Shown here piece after piece: positions 1 through 8,557 of a stretch of 64,000 nucleotides of DNA. This stretch comes from Dokdonia sp. Dokd-P16 (GTDB taxonomy: Bacteria; Bacteroidota; Bacteroidia; Flavobacteriales; Flavobacteriaceae): contig NZ_CP029151.1 in NCBI RefSeq assembly GCF_003095655.1, forward strand, positions 2,045,001 to 2,109,000. Direction: 5' to 3'. The position numbers were made by a program, and so were the translations under genes. Under the pieces are notes generated by a model. The model made no database searches, was not told the DNA's origin, and saw only the letters and a list, made by a program, of their open reading frames with translations. Numbering within the stretch: position 1 is the stretch's first letter; each line of letters begins with the position of its first letter.

Positions 1-33
1 AATAAGCCACACAGGCTTTCGTTATCCTACTAA
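1..33 (+). CDS. 3' end of an upstream gene (possibly gldJ)
   Basis: An open frame enters from the left edge and ends with TAA at 31-33, giving only ten residues (NKPHRLSLSY). The stop overlaps the porU start codon as TAATG, which is typical of translational coupling. In other flavobacteria gldJ, a gliding-motility lipoprotein gene, lies directly upstream of porU, so gldJ is the inferred identity. Nothing in the ten visible residues can confirm it. Confidence 0.4.
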   Translation, partial: NKPHRLSLSY

Positions 34-3000
34 TGAAAACGTTACTCTCACTATTTTTAATATTTATAGGGATTTGCACATCTGCTCAGTCAGAGCAAAT
101 GGTTATAAACTGGGAAGGTGCTTTAAAAATTACCCAGAGAGGTAGTGCTCTAGAAGTAATGAATCTCGTGGTAAATGACCAAGGTGAGTATACATACAGT
201 ATGCAGTGGGATGCTAGAAGTGCAATTGATCCCCAATCTTCAAAATTTGTAAATGTAAAATTAGAGACTGTTCCCCAGTCTTGGCTCAATGCCATTGATA
301 GAAAGCAATTATCTTCAGAGGTTAGCTATCAATTTCATACATCTAAAGCACGTAATACATATTATAGCGTATTAGAGATTTCACCTTTCATAAAAAAGAA
401 CGGTCAGGTGATGAGAGTGATCTCTGGTGATGTGATGTTCGCTTTCGCGAAAGCGCAACAACTACAACGAGCGCCTCTTGTAGTAAGTAATTCATTATTG
501 GCTACTGGAGATTACTATAAATTTTACGTTGAGGAATCTGGAATACATGCAATCAATAGAAGTTTTTTACAGAGTTTAGGGGTTGATGTAAATGGAATTA
601 ATCCTGAGCAGATAAAAGTGTATGGTTATGGAGGTTCTCCTTTGCCATTGCGTAATAGCGATAATGAGAATTTTGACCTTAGAGAAATTCCTATTCAGGT
701 AGTAGGAGGTAGTGATGGAACTTTTGATAATGATGATAGGATTCTCTTTTATGGCGAGAGTACAAGAAAATATCACGAAGAGTTAGATACTCATATTAAT
801 CCATACGAAGACAGATCGTATTACTATATAACAGTTGATGGTGTAAACGGTAGGCGTGTGAGTCCTTATATAGCGCCATCTGGAGCTGCGGTTATCACAT
901 ATGATACATATAAGGACTATCAATTTCATGAGGAGGATGACAATAGTCTAGTTAAGATAGGTAGGCGCTGGTTTGGAGAGCGATTTAGTTTTGAGAACGA
1001 ACAATCTTTTGATTTTAATTTTGAGAATGCAGTCCCAGGACAAACAGCGACCTTACGAGTAGAAGTCGCAGCAACGTCAGAAAGTGTAACATCTTTTGAT
1101 GTACTCGTTAATGGTGCTTCTGTGGGGTCTGTAAATATTCTTGCAATTAGTGACATTGTGCTAGCTAGAGGTGGTTCTCTTAATGTAGAGGTGCCTGTGT
1201 CAGGTAGTGAGATGGTTGTAACGCTTGTATATAACAATAACGGAAACCCATCTAGTGTGGGATATCTTGATTTTATAAGTCTCGATGTAGACTCACAATT
1301 AAATGGTACTGGAAATCAATTTACCTTTAGTAATCCAGATGCAGGTATGCAGTCAGGAGTAGGCGCGTATTCATTAAGTAATATACAAGGTTATACTCAA
1401 ATCTGGGATATAACAAATCAAACCGAAATAAGAGCTTTGGAGCTAGATGGTGAGCAGAATATCTCTTTCAAAAGTTTACTAGGAACAGAAAAATTATTTG
1501 TGGCAGTGCACCCATCTGATTATTTGACACCTTTACGCGAAAGCGGAAATACTCAGTTGTCTAATCAAAATTTGAAAGGGACTATTTTTCAAAACAATAG
1601 TGGTGATTTTGAAGATGTGGATTACTTAATGATTACAGGTAATACATTATTGTCCCAGGCAGAGCGTCTTGCTCAGCATAATAGAAATTTTAGAGGACTT
1701 AATGTAAAGACAGTTACACTTGAGCAAATTTATAATGAGTTCGGAGGCGGTAAAGCGGATATAGGAGCGATTAGAAACTTTATAAAATATGTTTATGATA
1801 ATGCATCCTCAGACGCTGGAAGATTAAAATATGTATGCCTTTTTGGCGATACTTCGGTTGACTATAAAAATCGTATTTCAGGGAATAATAATGTCATGCC
1901 TACTTATCAAACGTTTGATAGTTTTAGTCTAGTGCGTTCTTTTATGAGTGATGATTTTTATGGCTCATTAGATCCATCTGAAGGAACAATGATTGCGTCT
2001 GATAAGTTAGATGTAGCTGTAGGAAGAATTATTGCCGATTCGCCTAGTCTTGCCTCCACGGTTGTTGATAAAATTATTAATTACGATGCTCGTGAGTCTT
2101 ATGGTCGCTGGCGTAATAATTTTGTGCTGGTATCTGACGATGTAGATGAGGTTTTTGAATTTGCTCAGTTGCAAGGTACTTTAGATGATCTTGGTGATCA
2201 AATAAGTGTAGAGAAGCCTTTTGTGAATGTTATAAAAATACATAGTGATGCATTCCAGCAGCAATCGTCTGCCGGTGGAGATAGATATCCTCAAGTAAAC
2301 GAAGCTATTGAAAATGCCGTTGAGGTAGGTTCGCTTGTGTTGACGTATCTAGGTCATGGAGGTGAAGAACTTCTCGCAGCCGAAGCTATAGTGACACAAA
2401 ACGAAATTAATAACCTAGATAATGGCGCACGCTTACCGTTAGTAGTTACAGTTACATGCGAGTTTGGAAAATTTGACAATCCTGAACGTCCTACGGGAGG
2501 AGAAGCATTGTTTTGGAATGCCGATGGTGGAGCAGTAGGTCTGGTGACGACTACGAGAGAAATCACAGTAACCCTGGGAGTTAACTTTAATAACTCATTA
2601 GTAGAGCAGTTGTTTTCCTTTGGTACAAACGAAGTAAAAAGTGTAGCCGAGAATATTAGAGCTTCAAAAAATGGAATATCAGATCCACTACGTAGAGTGA
2701 TTTTCTTTGTAGGCGATCCTGCCATGAAACTTGCATTTCCTAAACCAGACATACAGTTGTCTGCAATTAATGATGTGCCTGTTGGGACCGAGCTTCCTGT
2801 GTTAAAGGCACTCGATCTTGTTAAAGTAAATGGTCGTGTTACCTCACAAGGAGGTCAAACACTTACAGACTATAACGGTACACTCGCGGTAACTCTATAT
2901 GATAAACGTATAGATAGACAGACGCTGGGTAATGATGGTGTAGTAATAGGTGGAGAGCTCGCAATTATGGATTTTACAACACTGGGTGCTATTCTTTATA

Positions 3001-3842
3001 GAGGGCAGGCGTCTGTGATAAATGGTAATTTTGAATTTAGCTTTAGAATGCCTAGAGATACTGCAATACCACTAGGTAATGGTCGTCTCAATTTTTATTC
3101 AGAACGATTAGGAGTATTAGAAGATCAGACAGGTGTAGATGAAACTATCATTATAGGAGGTCTCAACGAGAATGCCCCAGAAGATAACCTAGGTCCTAGG
3201 ATTAAATTATTTATGAATGATGAAAACTTTGTAAATGGAGGTATCACAAACGACTCTCCTATTATACTTGCAAAGCTAGAAGATGAAAACGGGATTAATA
3301 CAGCTAGTGGGATAGGTCATGATATTGTGGCAGTAATAGATGGTGACGAGACGAATCCTATTATAATGAATGACTTTTATGAGACAGAGGTGGATGACTT
3401 TATGAAAGGGACTGCTGCTCGTAAGATTAGAAATTTAGAGCCTGGACCACATACATTATCATTCAAGGCTTGGGATGTATATAATAATTCATCTACGGCA
3501 GAGCTGCAGTTTGTGGTGCTGGGAGATGAAGAGTTAGAACTCGAAAATGTGCTTAATTATCCTAATCCGTTCGTAAATTATACAGAATTTTGGTTCAATC
3601 ACAATCGTCCTTTTGAGCCTCTTGATGTACAGGTTCAAATTTTTACGGTAAGTGGTAAAGTGGTGAAAACCATTAATCAAACGGTAGTGACAGAAGGGTT
3701 CTTGTCACGTTCAATTACGTGGGATGGTCTTGATGATTTTGGTCAAGCTATCGGAAAAGGAGTATATGTGTATAAGATAACTGTTAAATCTACGTTAACT
3801 AACAAGCGGGTCGAGAAAATAGAGAAGCTCGTTATCCTCTAA
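33..3842 (+). CDS. porU: Type IX secretion system sortase PorU (C25-like peptidase)
   Basis: Predicted PorU, the outer-membrane sortase that removes the C-terminal signal of type IX secretion cargo and attaches the cargo to the cell surface. The 1269-residue product has an N-terminal signal peptide (cleavage near TSAQS), an N-terminal beta domain to about residue 150, and a gingipain-like C25 domain. The likely catalytic pair is His775 in YLGHGGEE and Cys809 in TVTCEFGKFDNP. The C-terminus (from about residue 1175) is a FlgD/T9SS-like beta domain beginning with NYPNPF. The length fits PorU. The next gene is porV, its known partner. The 16-bp palindrome at 440-455 adds AFAKA at residues 137-141, close to the boundary before the domain starting GDYYKFYVEE. 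A decayed copy lies at 1531-1545. Family assignment is strong; the domain limits are estimates. Confidence 0.93.
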   Translation: MKTLLSLFLIFIGICTSAQSEQMVINWEGALKITQRGSALEVMNLVVNDQGEYTYSMQWDARSAIDPQSSKFVNVKLETVPQSWLNAIDRKQLSSEVSYQFHTSKARNTYYSVLEISPFIKKNGQVMRVISGDVMFAFAKAQQLQRAPLVVSNSLLATGDYYKFYVEESGIHAINRSFLQSLGVDVNGINPEQIKVYGYGGSPLPLRNSDNENFDLREIPIQVVGGSDGTFDNDDRILFYGESTRKYHEELDTHINPYEDRSYYYITVDGVNGRRVSPYIAPSGAAVITYDTYKDYQFHEEDDNSLVKIGRRWFGERFSFENEQSFDFNFENAVPGQTATLRVEVAATSESVTSFDVLVNGASVGSVNILAISDIVLARGGSLNVEVPVSGSEMVVTLVYNNNGNPSSVGYLDFISLDVDSQLNGTGNQFTFSNPDAGMQSGVGAYSLSNIQGYTQIWDITNQTEIRALELDGEQNISFKSLLGTEKLFVAVHPSDYLTPLRESGNTQLSNQNLKGTIFQNNSGDFEDVDYLMITGNTLLSQAERLAQHNRNFRGLNVKTVTLEQIYNEFGGGKADIGAIRNFIKYVYDNASSDAGRLKYVCLFGDTSVDYKNRISGNNNVMPTYQTFDSFSLVRSFMSDDFYGSLDPSEGTMIASDKLDVAVGRIIADSPSLASTVVDKIINYDARESYGRWRNNFVLVSDDVDEVFEFAQLQGTLDDLGDQISVEKPFVNVIKIHSDAFQQQSSAGGDRYPQVNEAIENAVEVGSLVLTYLGHGGEELLAAEAIVTQNEINNLDNGARLPLVVTVTCEFGKFDNPERPTGGEALFWNADGGAVGLVTTTREITVTLGVNFNNSLVEQLFSFGTNEVKSVAENIRASKNGISDPLRRVIFFVGDPAMKLAFPKPDIQLSAINDVPVGTELPVLKALDLVKVNGRVTSQGGQTLTDYNGTLAVTLYDKRIDRQTLGNDGVVIGGELAIMDFTTLGAILYRGQASVINGNFEFSFRMPRDTAIPLGNGRLNFYSERLGVLEDQTGVDETIIIGGLNENAPEDNLGPRIKLFMNDENFVNGGITNDSPIILAKLEDENGINTASGIGHDIVAVIDGDETNPIIMNDFYETEVDDFMKGTAARKIRNLEPGPHTLSFKAWDVYNNSSTAELQFVVLGDEELELENVLNYPNPFVNYTEFWFNHNRPFEPLDVQVQIFTVSGKVVKTINQTVVTEGFLSRSITWDGLDDFGQAIGKGVYVYKITVKSTLTNKRVEKIEKLVIL
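440..455. repeat. Dispersed palindrome, exact 16-mer, inside porU
   Basis: CGCTTTCGCGAAAGCG, its own reverse complement. It is read as AFAKA at PorU residues 137-141. Confidence 0.95.
1531..1545. repeat. Decayed palindrome copy in porU
   Basis: CTTTACGCGAAAGCG: the consensus with one extra A. It is read as LRESG rather than AFAKA, which fits a one-base insertion that was accommodated in frame, or a chance resemblance. Confidence 0.45.
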
Positions 3843-3861
3843 TCATAATCATAGAAAAGTC

Positions 3862-3869
3862 TATATTTG
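3862..3869 (+). promoter_or_regulatory. Possible -7 promoter element of porV
   Basis: TATATTTG matches the Bacteroidota -7 consensus TAnnTTTG. It lies 6 bases before an ATG at 3876 and 18 bases before the preferred porV start at 3888. No clear -33 TTG was seen at the right distance, and porV could also be read from the porU message. Confidence 0.35.
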
Positions 3870-3887
3870 TTTTAAATGCCTCAACAT

Positions 3888-5081
3888 ATGAATAAAGTTT
3901 TTACATTATTAGGAGTAGTTTTTTGTAGCGTGTTTGCTACTAGCGTTCAAGCTCAAGATCAACCTAATACTATTACAACGGCAGTACCATTCTTAGTAAT
4001 AGCGGCCGATGCTCGCGCTGCTGGTATGGGAGAGCAAGGAGTTGCCACAAGTCCAGATGCTTATGGAGTGCAATGGAATCCTGCAAAACTAGCATTCCTG
4101 CCTAATCAACATAATGTAGGTATTAACTATACACCTTACTTAGGTAACTTAGTAAATGATATAGGGATACTTCAAGCAGTATATGCAAATCGCATTGATG
4201 ATCGTAGTGCTTTTGCAGCTAGCATAAGATATTTTAGTCTGGGTACTATTAATACACGAAACGATGCTCAAGATCCAGGTCTTGATGTAAAACCTAATGA
4301 ATTTGCAATTGATGCAACCTATGCACTTAAGCTTGATGATCAATTCTCTATGGCTGTATCTGGGCGTTTCTTACAAAGTAACTTACGTATACAGCAGTTA
4401 GATCAATTTGCAGACGCAAGTCCTGCTAGTTCTTTTGGAGTAGATATCTCAGGATATTACCAGTCTGAAGAGCAGGTGTATAGCAATTTTGATGGTAGAT
4501 GGAGAGCAGGTTTTAATATTTCAAACATAGGGCCTAAAATCAAGTATGATGATGCTGGACAAGAAAATTTTATCCCAACTAACCTAAAGTTAGGTGGAGG
4601 ATTTGATTTTATATTAGATAGTTATAATAAGATTTTTGTAGGTCTTGAATTTAATAAATTATTGGTGCCTACGCCACCTATTCGTGGTCGAGCAGACACT
4701 AATGGTGATGGAGAAATCACGCAAGATGACGACGTCGTGATCCTAGCTGGTCAAGATGATGATGTAAATTTCTTCTCAGGAATCTTTCAGTCTTTTGGTG
4801 ATGCGCCAGATGGATTTAGTGAAGAGCTTAAGGAGGTTACTTGGTCTCTTGCTACAGAGTATACTTATAACGATGTTTTTGCGTTGAGAGCTGGTTATTT
4901 TAACGAAAGTGATATCAAAGGAGCTCGTAAATTTGCGACACTAGGAGCAGGTTTTGAGTTTAACGCTATTGATGTGGATCTTTCTTATCTTTTCTCTACA
5001 GGATCTGTAATTAGTCCTTTGGAAAGTACGCTCCGTTTTGGACTTACATTTCATTTTGGTGATGAGTACGACGAGTATTAA
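3888..5081 (+). CDS. porV: Type IX secretion outer-membrane protein PorV
   Basis: PorV (LptO/PG27 type) is an outer-membrane beta-barrel of the FadL-like group. It receives cargo from the T9SS translocon and works with PorU in the attachment complex. The family signature TAVPFLVIAADARAAGMGEQG follows the signal peptide, and amphipathic strands run to a C-terminal aromatic-rich end (RFGLTFHF). I chose ATG 3888 (MNKVFTLLG) because the hydrophobic signal peptide starts there; ATG 3876 would add MPQH. Residues 270-281 (DTNGDGEITQDD) look like a calcium-binding EF-hand or dockerin-type loop in an extracellular loop, which is unusual. It lies 45 bases after porU and is probably co-transcribed with it. 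Confidence 0.92.
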   Translation: MNKVFTLLGVVFCSVFATSVQAQDQPNTITTAVPFLVIAADARAAGMGEQGVATSPDAYGVQWNPAKLAFLPNQHNVGINYTPYLGNLVNDIGILQAVYANRIDDRSAFAASIRYFSLGTINTRNDAQDPGLDVKPNEFAIDATYALKLDDQFSMAVSGRFLQSNLRIQQLDQFADASPASSFGVDISGYYQSEEQVYSNFDGRWRAGFNISNIGPKIKYDDAGQENFIPTNLKLGGGFDFILDSYNKIFVGLEFNKLLVPTPPIRGRADTNGDGEITQDDDVVILAGQDDDVNFFSGIFQSFGDAPDGFSEELKEVTWSLATEYTYNDVFALRAGYFNESDIKGARKFATLGAGFEFNAIDVDLSYLFSTGSVISPLESTLRFGLTFHFGDEYDEY

Positions 5082-5090
5082 AACATGATA

Positions 5091-5102
5091 TTTGCGAAAG
5101 CG
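5091..5102. repeat. Decayed palindrome copy between porV and cdd
   Basis: TTTGCGAAAGCG is the consensus right half with one C lost. It lies just upstream of the cdd start. A TTG inside it could open an extended reading frame, but this is unlikely to be the real start. Confidence 0.5.
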
Positions 5103-5112
5103 AAAAAAGCTT

Positions 5113-5595
5113 ATGAAAAAAATAAAAATTGAATCGTTTCTAGATGTGTACCCTTCAAAAGATGCACTTCCAGAAGCGATTTTATCATTAATGGATGCTG
5201 CTTTTGAAGCAAGAGAAAAGGCGTATGCACCATATTCAGACTTTTTAGTAGGAGCTGCATTGCTTCTAGATAATGGAGTTGTAGTTACTGGTAATAATCA
5301 AGAAAATGCCTGCTATCCTGGCGGTTTGTGTGCAGAGCGTACGGCTATTTTTTATGCATCTTCACAATATCCTGATGCTGTAATGGTGTCAATGGCAATC
5401 ACCGCGAGAGCAAAGGATAAGGAAACCACGGTGCCTATTCCGCCATGTGGTATCTGTAGACAAGCAATTGCAGAGTACGAAATAAAGCAGAAGTCACCTA
5501 TCTCACTCTATTTTATGGGCGAGCGAGGAGAAGTTTTAAAGAGTGATTCTTTAGAAAATATACTTCCACTCCTTTTTACTGCAAAATATCTATAG
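5113..5595 (+). CDS. cdd: Cytidine deaminase
   Basis: Zinc-dependent homotetrameric deaminase that converts cytidine and deoxycytidine to uridine and deoxyuridine in pyrimidine salvage. The fold signature is clear: AYAPYSDFLVGAALL, then the zinc and catalytic motif GLCAERTA, then PPCGICRQ with the two remaining zinc cysteines. I chose ATG 5113 (MKKIKIESF), giving 160 residues, which suits the family; an upstream TTG lies within a decayed palindrome. It follows porV by 31 bases, as in other flavobacteria, with no evident functional link to secretion. Confidence 0.93.
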   Translation: MKKIKIESFLDVYPSKDALPEAILSLMDAAFEAREKAYAPYSDFLVGAALLLDNGVVVTGNNQENACYPGGLCAERTAIFYASSQYPDAVMVSMAITARAKDKETTVPIPPCGICRQAIAEYEIKQKSPISLYFMGERGEVLKSDSLENILPLLFTAKYL

Positions 5596-5661
5596 TATCT
5601 GTTGGCGCTAGTTTAGGTCATTTTGGTATCATAAAGTAAGCCGTTGTTTTTGTGTTAAGTA

Positions 5662-5676
5662 CGCTTTCGCGAAAGC
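5662..5676. repeat. Dispersed palindrome (15 of 16), intergenic
   Basis: CGCTTTCGCGAAAGC, lacking only the final G. It lies 67 bases after the cdd stop and 129 bases before pdhA. Confidence 0.9.
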
Positions 5677-5757
5677 TTAAAAAATCTATTATAAATCTAC
5701 GAAACCGTTTGCGTAACTTTTCCTTGTATTCAATTTTACCATATCTTCTTAATTGGT

Positions 5758-5765
5758 TATTTTTG
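5758..5765 (+). promoter_or_regulatory. Probable -7 promoter element of pdhA-pdhC
   Basis: TATTTTTG matches TAnnTTTG and lies 39 bases before the pdhA ATG, which predicts a 5' leader of about 30 bases. A TTG at 5724-5726 is rather far for a -33 element, so only the -7 box is supported. Confidence 0.45.
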
Positions 5766-5804
5766 TTACTCGCTCAAAAACGTGCGGCATTTATACGCTT
5801 TTAA

Positions 5805-6803
5805 ATGAAAAAGATCACCAAAGAAACATACCTTAATTGGTACGAGGAAATGCTCTTCTGGCGCAAGTTTGAAGATAAGCTAGCTCAAGTATATATACAG
5901 CAGAAAGTCCGCGGATTTCTTCACCTATATAATGGTCAAGAAGCAATCCTTGCAGGTTCATTACATGCAATGGATTTATCTAAGGATAAAATGATAACTG
6001 CATACCGTAATCATGTACAACCTATAGGTATGGGAGTAGATCCTAAACGTGTGATGGCAGAGTTGTTTGGAAAAGCAACTGGTACTTCACAAGGTCTAGG
6101 AGGTTCTATGCATATTTTTTCTCGTGAGAAAGGATTTTATGGAGGTCACGGGATTGTAGGAGGACAGATACCCTTAGGAGCTGGAATGGCTTTTGGAGAT
6201 AAGTATAATAAAACTGGAGCGGTAACACTTTGTTATTTTGGAGATGGTGCAGCTCGTCAAGGATCTTTACATGAAACGTTTAACATGGCAATGCTCTGGA
6301 AACTTCCAGTAGTATTTTGTGTTGAAAATAACGGGTATGCAATGGGAACATCTGTAGCTCGTACTGCAAACCATGAAGATATCTGGAAACTTGGATTAGG
6401 GTATGAAATGCCTTGTGGTCCTGTAGACGCTATGAATCCAGTTGCAGTAGCAGAAGCTATGGATGAAGCTATAGAGCGCGCTCGTCGTGGTGATGGCCCT
6501 ACATTTTTAGAACTTAAAACATACAGATATAGAGGTCACTCTATGTCTGACGCTCAGCACTATCGTACTAAAGACGAAGTAGCGGAGTATCAAAAAATAG
6601 ATCCTATTACTCAGGTTAAAGAGACTATTCTTGAAAAAGGATATGCAACTGAAGAAGAGATCAAAGTAATGGATAAACGTGTTAAATCACGTGTGGCAGA
6701 GTGTGAAAAATTTGCCGAAGAAAGTCCATTTCCAGATGTAAACGTGATGTACGATGTAGTGTACGATCAAGAAGAATATCCATTTATACCTCATAGACTT
6801 TAA
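5805..6803 (+). CDS. pdhA: Pyruvate dehydrogenase E1 component, alpha subunit
   Basis: Thiamine-diphosphate-dependent E1-alpha. With E1-beta it decarboxylates pyruvate and passes the acetyl group to E2 lipoyl domains. The 332 residues are the normal length. The TPP and Mg2+ motif starts with GDGAARQGS at about residue 146 and ends in ENNGYAMGT. The phosphorylation-loop region YRYRGHSMSD is present. The E2 gene follows after 3 bases, so they form an operon. No E1-beta gene is adjacent, so pdhB must be elsewhere; this split order is known in Flavobacteriaceae. Confidence 0.96.
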   Translation: MKKITKETYLNWYEEMLFWRKFEDKLAQVYIQQKVRGFLHLYNGQEAILAGSLHAMDLSKDKMITAYRNHVQPIGMGVDPKRVMAELFGKATGTSQGLGGSMHIFSREKGFYGGHGIVGGQIPLGAGMAFGDKYNKTGAVTLCYFGDGAARQGSLHETFNMAMLWKLPVVFCVENNGYAMGTSVARTANHEDIWKLGLGYEMPCGPVDAMNPVAVAEAMDEAIERARRGDGPTFLELKTYRYRGHSMSDAQHYRTKDEVAEYQKIDPITQVKETILEKGYATEEEIKVMDKRVKSRVAECEKFAEESPFPDVNVMYDVVYDQEEYPFIPHRL

Positions 6804-6806
6804 ATT

Positions 6807-8495
6807 ATGGCAGAAGTAATAAACATGCCGCGTCTAAGCGACACGATGGAAGAAGGAACAGTTGCTACTTGGCTTAAAAAAGTAGGTGATAAGATAGAAG
6901 AAGGAGATATCCTTGCCGAAATCGAAACAGATAAGGCAACCATGGAGTTTGAATCTTTTAATGAAGGTGTGCTATTGCACATCGGGATTGAAGAAGGTCA
7001 AACTGCAAAAGTTGATGTGCTTTTAGCGATCATAGGTGAAGAAGGAGAAGATATTTCTGGATTATTGAATGGTGGTGACGCTTCCGCGAAAAGTGGAGAA
7101 GACGAAGCATCATCTTCTGATGAGAAAGAAGAGACTGCATCTCAAGATGAAACTAGTGAAGCATCTTCTGACGAAGAAGAATCGGCAGATGCTGGATCAG
7201 ATATTCCTGAAGGAGTTGTCGTAGTGACAATGCCACGTCTTTCTGATACAATGGAGGAAGGAACAGTTGCAACTTGGTTAAAGGCTGTAGGTGATAAAGT
7301 AGAAGAAGGAGATATCCTTGCTGAAATAGAAACCGATAAGGCAACTATGGAGTTTGAATCATTCCAGTCTGGTACATTATTACATATAGGTATTAATGAA
7401 GGTGAGACAGCAAATGTTGACGAACTTCTAGCAATCATAGGCCCAGAAGGAACAGATGTTTCTGGTGTGGTAAAAAGCGGCGGAGCTACTAAAAAAGAGG
7501 CTCCAAAGAAGGAAGAAAAGAAAGAAGCCCCAAAAGCTGAAAAGAAGGCAGATGCTCCAAAGGCAGCGCCTAAGAAAGAGAATAATACAAACTCTGCTTC
7601 TGGATCTTCAAAACCTGCAACAAACACTAATGGAGGACGCATATTTGTGTCTCCACTAGCAAAGAAAATTGCAGACGAGAAAGGAATTAATCTTTCTCAA
7701 GTAAAAGGATCTGGAGAAAACGGACGTATCGTAAAGAGTGATGTAGAAAACTTCACACCTAGCGCTAGTCAATCTTCGGGAGCTGGAGTGCAGCAATTTG
7801 TTGCAACTGGAGAAGAGAGCTTTGAGGAAATTGAAAATTCTCAAATGCGTAAAGCAATCGCTCGCGGACTTGGTAAATCTAAATTTACAGCGCCGCATTA
7901 CTACTTGAACGTTGAGTTCAACATGGAGAATATGATGAGCTTCCGTAAGCAGTTTAACGCATTACCAGACACAAAAGTTTCTTTTAATGATATGATTATT
8001 AAGGCAACGTCTATCGCTTTAAAGCAGCATCCTCAAGTAAACTCTCAGTGGTTTGATGATAAGATGCGCCTTAATCACCATGTGCATATTGGTGTGGCAG
8101 TAGCAGTACCTGACGGTCTCGTTGTTCCTGTAGTAGAATTTGCAAATGAAAAGTCATTACAGCAAATTAATGCTGAGGTTAAAGTACTAGCTGGAAAGGC
8201 TCGTGATAAAAAACTTACGTTACCAGAAATGGAAGGTTCTACCTTTACAATTTCAAATCTAGGAATGTTTGGTATCACAGATTTTACATCTATTATCAAT
8301 CAGCCTAACTCTGCAATCCTATCTGTAGGAGCAATTGTAGAGAAGCCTGTAGTAAAAGATGGAAAGCTTGCTGTAGGACATACTATGAAGCTTACGCTTG
8401 CTTGTGATCACCGTACAGTAGATGGTGCAACTGGCGCACAGTTTTTACAAACGCTTAAAACGTACATTGAAAACCCAGTCTTGATGCTGGCGTAG
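6807..8495 (+). CDS. pdhC: Dihydrolipoamide acetyltransferase E2 of pyruvate dehydrogenase
   Basis: Core enzyme that transfers acetyl groups from lipoamide to CoA. Domains in order: two near-duplicate lipoyl domains with lipoylated Lys43 and Lys178 in ETDKATMEF; an acidic Ser/Glu linker between them; a Lys/Ala/Pro linker; an E3/E1-binding domain starting FVSPLAKKIADEKG; and a catalytic domain ending in DHRTVDG with His535. The 562 residues fit a two-lipoyl E2. The first linker carries a decayed palindrome (7079-7093). A hairpin terminator follows the stop. Confidence 0.96.
   Translation: MAEVINMPRLSDTMEEGTVATWLKKVGDKIEEGDILAEIETDKATMEFESFNEGVLLHIGIEEGQTAKVDVLLAIIGEEGEDISGLLNGGDASAKSGEDEASSSDEKEETASQDETSEASSDEEESADAGSDIPEGVVVVTMPRLSDTMEEGTVATWLKAVGDKVEEGDILAEIETDKATMEFESFQSGTLLHIGINEGETANVDELLAIIGPEGTDVSGVVKSGGATKKEAPKKEEKKEAPKAEKKADAPKAAPKKENNTNSASGSSKPATNTNGGRIFVSPLAKKIADEKGINLSQVKGSGENGRIVKSDVENFTPSASQSSGAGVQQFVATGEESFEEIENSQMRKAIARGLGKSKFTAPHYYLNVEFNMENMMSFRKQFNALPDTKVSFNDMIIKATSIALKQHPQVNSQWFDDKMRLNHHVHIGVAVAVPDGLVVPVVEFANEKSLQQINAEVKVLAGKARDKKLTLPEMEGSTFTISNLGMFGITDFTSIINQPNSAILSVGAIVEKPVVKDGKLAVGHTMKLTLACDHRTVDGATGAQFLQTLKTYIENPVLMLA
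7079..7093. repeat. Decayed palindrome copy in the pdhC linker
   Basis: CGCTTCCGCGAAAAG, read as DASAKSG in the AFAKA frame. It lies in the flexible linker between the lipoyl domains, where an insertion would be tolerated. Confidence 0.5.
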
Positions 8496-8517
8496 TCAAT
8501 AATAAATATAGAATGAT

Positions 8518-8547
8518 AAACCCACGCAACTGCGTGGGTTTTTTTAT
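8518..8547 (+). terminator. Rho-independent terminator of pdhA-pdhC
   Basis: AACCCACGCA and TGCGTGGGTT pair around a very short loop, followed by a run of T. It is 23 bases after the pdhC stop and directly before the peptidase gene. Confidence 0.85.
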
Positions 8548-8557
8548 CTTTAGCTTT

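Noticed and set aside
2354-2752. A 132-codon minus-strand frame inside porU
   Set aside because: Overlaps the catalytic part of PorU, whose reading is certain, and shows no domain.
7142-7642. A 166-codon minus-strand frame inside pdhC
   Set aside because: It mirrors the Glu/Lys/Ala-rich linker and lipoyl domains of E2; low complexity and no family signature.
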